NCBI RefSeq assembly: GCF_046254955.1
Contig: NZ_JBJXRG010000002.1
Span: 496,001-560,000, forward strand
Direction of reading: 5' to 3'
From: Qipengyuania_C sp046254955
GTDB lineage: Bacteria > Pseudomonadota > Alphaproteobacteria > Sphingomonadales > Sphingomonadaceae
DNA: 64,000 nucleotides
Position numbers and translations under genes: made by a program. The notes beneath the pieces were generated by a model. It had not been told where the DNA came from and made no database searches. It saw only the letters and a list, made by a program, of their open reading frames with translations. The number at the start of each line of letters is the position of its first letter. The first letter of the stretch is position 1. Of this stretch, positions 59,173 through 64,000 are shown piece after piece.

Positions 59173-60294
59173 TCAAAGCATCTTCGTAAAGCAGGCCTGA
59201 AGTTCTTTCGCAAAAGCTTCCGGCTGCTCCCACGCGGCAAAGTGACCGCCTTTTTGCAGTTCGTTCCAGTAGACAAGGTTGGTGTAACGTCGCTCAACCC
59301 ATTTGCGCGGCGTCGGAAGGACTTCCTTCGGGAACATGCTAGCCCCTGAGGGAATGGCAACATTCCCATCTCCGAAATTGCCAAAACTTTCCCAATAAAG
59401 CCGTGCCGACGACGCGCCGCTCGCCCCGAGCCAATAGATCATGATATTGTCGAGGATCTGGTCCTTGCTCAGCGCATCGAAGGGCGATCCTTCATTATCG
59501 GTCCAGGCCCACATCTTCTCTAGGATCCAGCCTGCCAACCCAGCCGGTGAGTCGACGAGCCCATAGCCGACCGTCTGCGGGCGCGTGCTCTGCTGCTTGG
59601 AATATCCCGAGTCCCAATCCTGGTAGTATTTGAGCGCGCCAAGCGCCTTGAGTTCTGCGGGAGACGGATTGGCAAGATCCTCTTCTGTCGGGCGTGCGAT
59701 CGGCATGTTGACGTGTATCCCGGCGCAGCCGTCTGGTGCCTGAGCGCCGATCATCGTGGTAACCGCCCCGCCCCAATCGCCGCCCTGTGCGACCCAGCGT
59801 TCATAACCGAGCTGCTGCATCAGCTTGGCCCAGGTCTGCGCAATTTTCTCGACACCCCATCCTGTTTCCGCTGGTTTCCCTGAAAATCCATAGCCCGGCA
59901 GCGATGGCGCGATTATGTGGAACGCCTGCCCCTCCTCAGGCTCGGTCAACAGAGGGATGGAATCCAGGAATTCCACTACTGACCCTGGCCAACCATGCGT
60001 CATCAGCAGTGGAACGGCGTCCTCGCGGCTTGAGCGGACATGGAGAAAATGGACATCCAGGCCACCGATCTCGGTCATGAATTGACCCAGCTCGTTCAAT
60101 TGCGCCTCGCATCTGCGCCAATCATATTGCGTTCGCCAATACTCGATCAGCTCCTGCAACACCGCCAGCGGCGTTCCCTGCGACCAGTCATCGACCGGTT
60201 CTTTTTCCGGCCAGCGCGTATCGTCGATCCTGCGATAAAGCCGTTCGAGCTCGACCTGCGGTACATCGAGCTTGAAATCCCTGATCTCGCTCAT
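59173..60294 (-). CDS. epoxide hydrolase family protein
   Basis: 373 residues. An N-terminal EHN domain of about 110 residues (DFKLDVPQVELERLYRRIDDTRWPEKE) precedes an alpha/beta-hydrolase fold. Oxyanion region THGWPGSVVEFLD, nucleophile elbow AQGGDWGGAVTT (Asp nucleophile) and the C-terminal histidine in KGGHFAAWEQPEAFA. This is the juvenile-hormone/microsomal epoxide-hydrolase type; the natural substrate is unknown. It overlaps the upstream thioesterase gene by ATGA and is convergent with the oxidase, 1 base apart. Confidence 0.9.
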   Translation of the reverse strand: MSEIRDFKLDVPQVELERLYRRIDDTRWPEKEPVDDWSQGTPLAVLQELIEYWRTQYDWRRCEAQLNELGQFMTEIGGLDVHFLHVRSSREDAVPLLMTHGWPGSVVEFLDSIPLLTEPEEGQAFHIIAPSLPGYGFSGKPAETGWGVEKIAQTWAKLMQQLGYERWVAQGGDWGGAVTTMIGAQAPDGCAGIHVNMPIARPTEEDLANPSPAELKALGALKYYQDWDSGYSKQQSTRPQTVGYGLVDSPAGLAGWILEKMWAWTDNEGSPFDALSKDQILDNIMIYWLGASGASSARLYWESFGNFGDGNVAIPSGASMFPKEVLPTPRKWVERRYTNLVYWNELQKGGHFAAWEQPEAFAKELQACFTKML

Positions 60295-60734
60295 TGCATA
60301 TCCCCCTCTCGCGCAGCCTTCGAAGCGGCAAGAACCTTGACGGTGTCCATCAACAACATCGTGCTGCTCGCTTTGGCAATGATGGTCCCGTCCGAGGCTT
60401 TGAGATGCCCTTCATAGAAGCTGGTCCTGCGGCCGTGCCGCTCGACCCAGCCTTCGGCAAGGACAATTCCCGGCCGCGCCGGAGCGAAGAAACTCACTTT
60501 CATCTCGAGCGTCATCGGCACTTTGTGCTGGCCGTTCTTGGCCATCGCGGCATGCGCCATCGCCGCATCGATCCATCCGGTAACGAACCCGCCTTGCACC
60601 ACTCCGCCCGAATGGCATTGTGCTTCCCTGGCCTCGTACTCGATGCTTGCTCGACCTTCGGGATCGAGCTCGACAATCTGCACGAGCCCCATTTCTTCAT
60701 AGAGCGAATGGGCCGGTGGCGAACTGTCTGTCAT
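60291..60734 (-). CDS. PaaI-type hotdog thioesterase
   Basis: 147 residues. The hotdog signature is CHSGGVVQGGFVTGWIDAAMAHAAMA, followed by TLEMKVSFFAPARPG and a final KASSTMLLM strand. Such enzymes hydrolyse acyl-CoA thioesters, often in aromatic degradation. Translationally coupled to the epoxide hydrolase (ATGA), implying a shared catabolic task, perhaps detoxification; the substrate cannot be seen. Confidence 0.85.
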   Translation of the reverse strand: MTDSSPPAHSLYEEMGLVQIVELDPEGRASIEYEAREAQCHSGGVVQGGFVTGWIDAAMAHAAMAKNGQHKVPMTLEMKVSFFAPARPGIVLAEGWVERHGRRTSFYEGHLKASDGTIIAKASSTMLLMDTVKVLAASKAAREGDMQ

Positions 60735-60790
60735 GTAGTCTCGCTTGCAACAGTGGAGGTGTTTCTTGGAGGTGCACTGGCAGCTTTCGC

Positions 60791-60819
60791 TTTACAAGCG
60801 CGCCGTGCCCACTCATAGT
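60791..60819 (+). promoter_or_regulatory. sigma-70 promoter of the leuA leader
   Basis: TTTACA (60791-60796), 17-base spacer, CATAGT (60814-60819). The predicted start is about 60826, at or one base before the leader-peptide ATG at 60827, so the leader mRNA would be leaderless. Confidence 0.55.
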
Positions 60820-60826
60820 TTTAGGC

Positions 60827-60877
60827 ATGAACCGCAACGGATTGCTCCTACTACGACTTACACGCCCTTGGGCGTGA
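60827..60877 (+). CDS. leuA leader peptide (attenuation sensor)
   Basis: A 16-codon ORF encoding MNRNGLLLLRLTRPWA, with four consecutive leucine codons (TTG CTC CTA CTA) and a fifth soon after (CTT). It lies 83 bases ahead of leuA. A ribosome stalled at the Leu run for lack of charged tRNA-Leu would change folding of the downstream RNA, which has three overlapping helices. This is the classical layout of leucine-operon leader peptides. The ORF is too short for ordinary gene finders. It probably starts at the 5' end of the transcript, as known for rhizobial trp leaders. Confidence 0.85.
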   Translation: MNRNGLLLLRLTRPWA

Positions 60878-60916
60878 CGTAACGCGTGCCAATCGGGCGC
60901 GCGAAGCGCCCAAGGG
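60861..60916 (+). promoter_or_regulatory. mutually exclusive RNA helices of the leuA attenuator
   Basis: Helix A: CACGCCC (60861-60867) with GGGCGTG (60870-60876). Helix B: CCCTTGGGCG (60865-60874) with CGCCCAAGGG (60907-60916), a perfect 10-base match. Helix C: GGGCGC (60895-60900) with GCGCCC (60906-60911). B excludes A and C. No T-run follows C, so the switch may act through Rho, translation or RNA stability rather than intrinsic termination. Confidence 0.7.
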
Positions 60917-60960
60917 ATCATTTCCGCATAGCACAGCAAATCCGTTACGAGTTCCCAGCC

Positions 60961-62634
60961 ATGAGCATGCTTTCCAACCCAGCACGAAAATACCGAGCAT
61001 TTCCCCAGATTGACTTGTTTGACCGGCAGTGGCCCAGCCGCACGATCACCGCCCCGCCCCGCTGGCTCTCGACCGACCTGCGCGACGGCAACCAGTCGAT
61101 CATCGATCCCATGGATGCGGTTAAGAAGAACCGCTTTTTCGACCTGTTGGTCGAAGTCGGGATCAAGGAAATCGAAGTCGGATTCCCGAGCGCGGGCGCA
61201 ACCGAGTTCGACTTCATCCAGGGGCTAGTGAGTTCGGGCAAGATACCCGATGACGTTACCGTGCAGGTCCTCACGCAAAGCCGCGAAGACCTAATCCGCA
61301 CCAGTTTCGAAAGCCTGGCAGGTGCGAAGCAAGCGATTGTCCATCTATATAACGCGGTATCACCCGCATGGCGCGATATTGTCTTCCGCATGAGCAAGGA
61401 AGAAGTGCGCCAGATCGCGGTAGATGGTGCACAGGTGATGCGAGATGAGGCGGCAAAGCGTCCAGACACTGATTGGCATTTCCAGTATTCGCCCGAGACG
61501 TTCTCGACCGCCGAAATCGATTTCAGCATCGAAGTTTGTGAAGCGGTGATGGAGGTTCTCCAACCTACGCCCGAAAAGCCAATCATCCTCAACCTGCCGG
61601 CCACCGTTGAAGCGGCAACACCCAACATTTACGCCGACCAAATCGAGTATTTCTGCCGCAACCTTCCTAATCGCGAGAGCGCGGTGATCTCGCTCCATAC
61701 GCATAACGATCGCGGGACTGGCGTCGCTGCAGCTGAGCTGGGCTTGATGGCAGGCGCAGACCGCGTCGAAGGCTGCCTGTTCGGCAATGGCGAGCGCACC
61801 GGCAACTGCTGCCTCGTGACGGTCGCACTGAATATGTACACGCAAGGCGTCGACCCGGGGCTCGATTTCTCCGATATCGACCGCGTGATCGAGACGGTAG
61901 AATACTGCAACGAGCTGCCCGTGCACCAGCGTCATCCTTATGGCGGCGAGCTGGTCTTCACCGCATTCTCCGGATCGCACCAGGACGCGATCAAGAAGGG
62001 CTTCGAAGCCAACGAACTGCAAAACGACGAGCACTGGCGCGTCCCCTACCTGCCGATCGATCCGGCCGATCTCGGGCGCGACTACGAAGCGGTGATCCGG
62101 GTCAATTCGCAGAGCGGCAAAGGCGGCTTCGCTTGGGTGCTCGAACAGGATCAGGGGCTCAAACTGCCCAAGAAGATGCAAGCGCATTTCTCCAAGCATG
62201 TCCAGCACTTGGCGGATGAACTTGGCAGGGAGTTGAATGCAGCCGATATCTGGGAGGCATTCAAGGACACCTACCACGTCCAGACTCCGAACAAGCATTT
62301 CCAGCTGGTTGATTATGAGGAAAGCCGCGCCAGCGACGGCACGCGCATTTTCTCAGGCAAGATTGCTGTAGATGGCGGCGAACAGAGCGTGTCTGGCCGT
62401 GGTAACGGGCTGATCTCGTCTGTCATCTCGACGCTCGAAGAAGCGTTCGACCTCGACATCAAGGTCCTCGACTATTCCGAGCATGCCTTGGGCGCAGGCC
62501 GGGATGCCAACGCCGCCGCCTATCTCGAATGCCAGACCGGAGACCGCATTATCTGGGGCTGCGGGATCGACGAAGACGTCGCGACCGCCAGCGTCAGAGC
62601 GGTATTGAGTGCAGCGAACAGTGCAATAAGGTAA
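60961..62634 (+). CDS. leuA: 2-isopropylmalate synthase
   Basis: First committed step of leucine synthesis, condensing acetyl-CoA with 2-ketoisovalerate. 557 residues, the longer class with N-terminal ARKYRAFPQIDLFDRQWPSRTI. Catalytic barrel: STDLRDGNQSIIDPM, metal site SLHTHNDRGTGVAAAELGLM and EGCLFGNGERTGN; C-terminal LeuA regulatory domain at about 430-557 (FSGKIAVDGGEQSVSGRGNG) for leucine feedback. ATG 60961 fits the family N-terminus; no strong Shine-Dalgarno is seen. Preceded by the leader peptide and attenuator helices. Confidence 0.97.
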   Translation: MSMLSNPARKYRAFPQIDLFDRQWPSRTITAPPRWLSTDLRDGNQSIIDPMDAVKKNRFFDLLVEVGIKEIEVGFPSAGATEFDFIQGLVSSGKIPDDVTVQVLTQSREDLIRTSFESLAGAKQAIVHLYNAVSPAWRDIVFRMSKEEVRQIAVDGAQVMRDEAAKRPDTDWHFQYSPETFSTAEIDFSIEVCEAVMEVLQPTPEKPIILNLPATVEAATPNIYADQIEYFCRNLPNRESAVISLHTHNDRGTGVAAAELGLMAGADRVEGCLFGNGERTGNCCLVTVALNMYTQGVDPGLDFSDIDRVIETVEYCNELPVHQRHPYGGELVFTAFSGSHQDAIKKGFEANELQNDEHWRVPYLPIDPADLGRDYEAVIRVNSQSGKGGFAWVLEQDQGLKLPKKMQAHFSKHVQHLADELGRELNAADIWEAFKDTYHVQTPNKHFQLVDYEESRASDGTRIFSGKIAVDGGEQSVSGRGNGLISSVISTLEEAFDLDIKVLDYSEHALGAGRDANAAAYLECQTGDRIIWGCGIDEDVATASVRAVLSAANSAIR

Positions 62635-62686
62635 CTGCTTTAGATTCAGGCGAAATATCCGCCCGGTCAATCGGAGAGGGAATTCG

Positions 62687-63445
62687 ATGCTCAGATACAT
62701 TGTAGCCGCGGGGCTGCTCTCGCTTTCAGCATGTGCAACGCAGGACGTTGAGCAGCCGCGCTCGGTGAGCACCACCGCAATGCCGCAGGTCACCATTTAT
62801 CACCTCGAAGGTCGGCGTTCCGAACGGATTGTCTGGCTGATGGAGGAGCTGGGGCAGCCGTATAAGCTCGAGTATGTGCGCGGTGATCTGCGCGCTTCTA
62901 TGGCGAAGGTTCACGCCTTGGGTCATGAAATGCCTCAAGTGCCAACCGTCGTGATTGAGGACGAGATCCTGGTCGAATCGGGAGCAATCATCGACACCAT
63001 CCTCAATCGCTATGCTCCGGGCCAGCTTGCTCCTGCGGTCGACGATCCCTTCTATCCCAAGCATCAAATGTGGATGCACTATGCCGAAGGGTCGCTCGCT
63101 GCGCGCCTGTTCAGCGACTATCGCGCTTGGCGCACCAACCCGCCAACCCAGCGCTCGCCGCTGGTCGATAGCGAAGCCGTAGTCCAGTTCGCCGAGAACC
63201 ACCTTGAGAAGCATCCCTATTTCGGGGGTGACGTATTCTCCGCCGCGGACATCATGATGCATTTCCCGCTTCGCGTGGCATTGGGCCTGAACCTGGTCGA
63301 TCGGGAGCAATTCCCCAATATCGTCGCCTGGAATGAGAAGGTCGAAGCGCGCCCCGCTTACCGGCGGATGTTGGCGGCAGCACGTCCGGACGGCATGATC
63401 GGTAATCTCCCGCCGGTCGAGCAGCGCCCACCATCCGATCGATAG
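62687..63445 (+). CDS. glutathione S-transferase family protein with lipoprotein signal
   Basis: 252 residues. The first 20 form a short signal with lipobox LSLSAC (Cys about residue 16), then a 15-residue linker before a standard GST N-domain (VTIYHLEGRRSERIVWLMEELG, with VPTVVIEDE and the ESGAI glutathione loop) and an all-helical C-domain (FGGDVFSAADIMMHFPL). ATG 62687 has GGAGAGGG upstream; an internal ATG at 62780 would give a normal cytosolic GST. Lipid-anchored GSTs are unusual because glutathione is mainly cytosolic. Confidence 0.8.
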   Translation: MLRYIVAAGLLSLSACATQDVEQPRSVSTTAMPQVTIYHLEGRRSERIVWLMEELGQPYKLEYVRGDLRASMAKVHALGHEMPQVPTVVIEDEILVESGAIIDTILNRYAPGQLAPAVDDPFYPKHQMWMHYAEGSLAARLFSDYRAWRTNPPTQRSPLVDSEAVVQFAENHLEKHPYFGGDVFSAADIMMHFPLRVALGLNLVDREQFPNIVAWNEKVEARPAYRRMLAAARPDGMIGNLPPVEQRPPSDR

Positions 63446-63500
63446 GAGGGGCCGCTTGTCGCGGTTTTCGGCAGTGCCAAGAGTATGATCGGAGCGCTAT

Positions 63501-64000
63501 CTAAGCGAAGGCATTGAAGCCCATCCACAGGCCCATGCCAATCATGAATAGATTCTCGGTCAGCGAAACGAAGCCGAGCGGGACGTTGCTGTCCCCGCCA
63601 ACGCAGGCGCATTTGATTGCCCGCTTGTCGATGTAAACGGCCTTGATAACGCTGACAGCGCCTACCGTGCCGATGAACAGTGCCACCGGCACCGAGATCC
63701 AAGGCAGGATCTTCGCCGTCATCAGCACCCCCGCGAGCCCTTCGGCGAAGGGGTAGATGTAGCCATAGGGGACCCAGCGGCGCGCCAGCAGGTCGTAATT
63801 GAGGAACATCGTCGAAAAGCTCTCGACATCTCGCACCTTGAGGAAGGCGAGGACGCACATCGAGAAACTGACGAACCATTCGGCCGAAAGGATCGTAAGC
63901 GGTTCGCCGGTCGCGACCCATGCAGCAGCTAAGGCCATCAGTAGCGTCATCGTGAACAGCGCAATCACCGGACGATAGGTCGTCTCGCCCTTTTCAAGCT
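63501..64000 (-). CDS. MauE/DoxX-like membrane protein, 5' part beyond window edge
   Basis: Four hydrophobic helices of the MauE type with a KCACVGGD cysteine pair in the third loop and LTENLFMIGMGLWMGFNAFA at the end. A GTG at 63968 could start a 155-residue protein, but the frame stays open to base 64000 (LEKGETTYRP precedes it), so the gene is probably longer. I recall alphaproteobacterial proteins in which a glutaredoxin domain is fused ahead of such a MauE domain, and the preceding residues fit that linker. Role in disulfide or redox chemistry at the membrane is inferred. Confidence 0.7.
   Translation of the reverse strand, partial: LEKGETTYRPVIALFTMTLLMALAAAWVATGEPLTILSAEWFVSFSMCVLAFLKVRDVESFSTMFLNYDLLARRWVPYGYIYPFAEGLAGVLMTAKILPWISVPVALFIGTVGAVSVIKAVYIDKRAIKCACVGGDSNVPLGFVSLTENLFMIGMGLWMGFNAFA

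Overview
The window is about 64 kb of compact, GC-rich bacterial chromosome. It is almost entirely housekeeping and metabolic genes, with no prophage, integrase, CRISPR array or rRNA operon. Gene content and protein style point to an alphaproteobacterium, most likely Sphingomonadales (Erythrobacteraceae-like). Grounds: RibB with an N-terminal helix-turn-helix, DUF4170 and DUF2177 proteins, a yqeY-dnaG-rpoD cluster, COQ4, a carotenoid oxygenase, and three exact GGAAC-N16-CGTT promoters of the alphaproteobacterial general stress sigma factor EcfG. The taxonomic placement is an inference.

Layout. 1-1.2 kb: end of rodA and a tRNA-Lys(CTT). 1.5-3.8 kb: CHASE2-GGDEF-EAL signalling protein. 4-6.3 kb: riboflavin cluster ribB / CYTH protein / ribH. 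6.4-12.6 kb: reverse-strand accessory block (methyltransferase, two-subunit molybdenum hydroxylase, DUF7064-like protein plus APH kinase). 12.7-17.3 kb: enolase, a forward cluster of small envelope/stress proteins with two EcfG promoters, a GNAT enzyme and greA. 17.4-22.6 kb: carA / unknown gene / carB. 22.7-27.2 kb: yqeY, dnaG, rpoD. 27.3-34.8 kb: NTF2-like stress protein, orphan ParA, homocysteine methyltransferase and TetR regulator, rpiB, glyA, nrdR, trmJ-like, chorismate mutase, rpsD.

34.9-45.4 kb: a long reverse-strand train xseB, ispA, coaD, cyclophilin, queA, carotenoid oxygenase, ABC exporter pair, DUF481 protein, tgt, M50-like protease. 45.4-51.1 kb: small membrane proteins, enoyl-CoA hydratase, purL, a REP-like hairpin, DUF6122, DUF3052 and nitroreductase. 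51.1-54.5 kb: coq4, ferric-reductase-like protein, serB, miaA. 54.6-62.6 kb: branched-chain amino acid genes ilvB, ilvN, ilvC and leuA, interrupted by an alpha-hydroxy-acid oxidase and an epoxide hydrolase/thioesterase pair. 62.7-64 kb: a lipoprotein-type glutathione transferase and the end of a MauE-like membrane protein.

The strongest non-gene signals are: (i) a probably leaderless leader peptide, MNRNGLLLLRLTRPWA, with mutually exclusive RNA helices ahead of leuA; (ii) a terminator hairpin ahead of ilvB; (iii) three EcfG-type promoters ahead of stress-like small proteins; (iv) a low-GC unknown gene translationally embedded between carA and carB.
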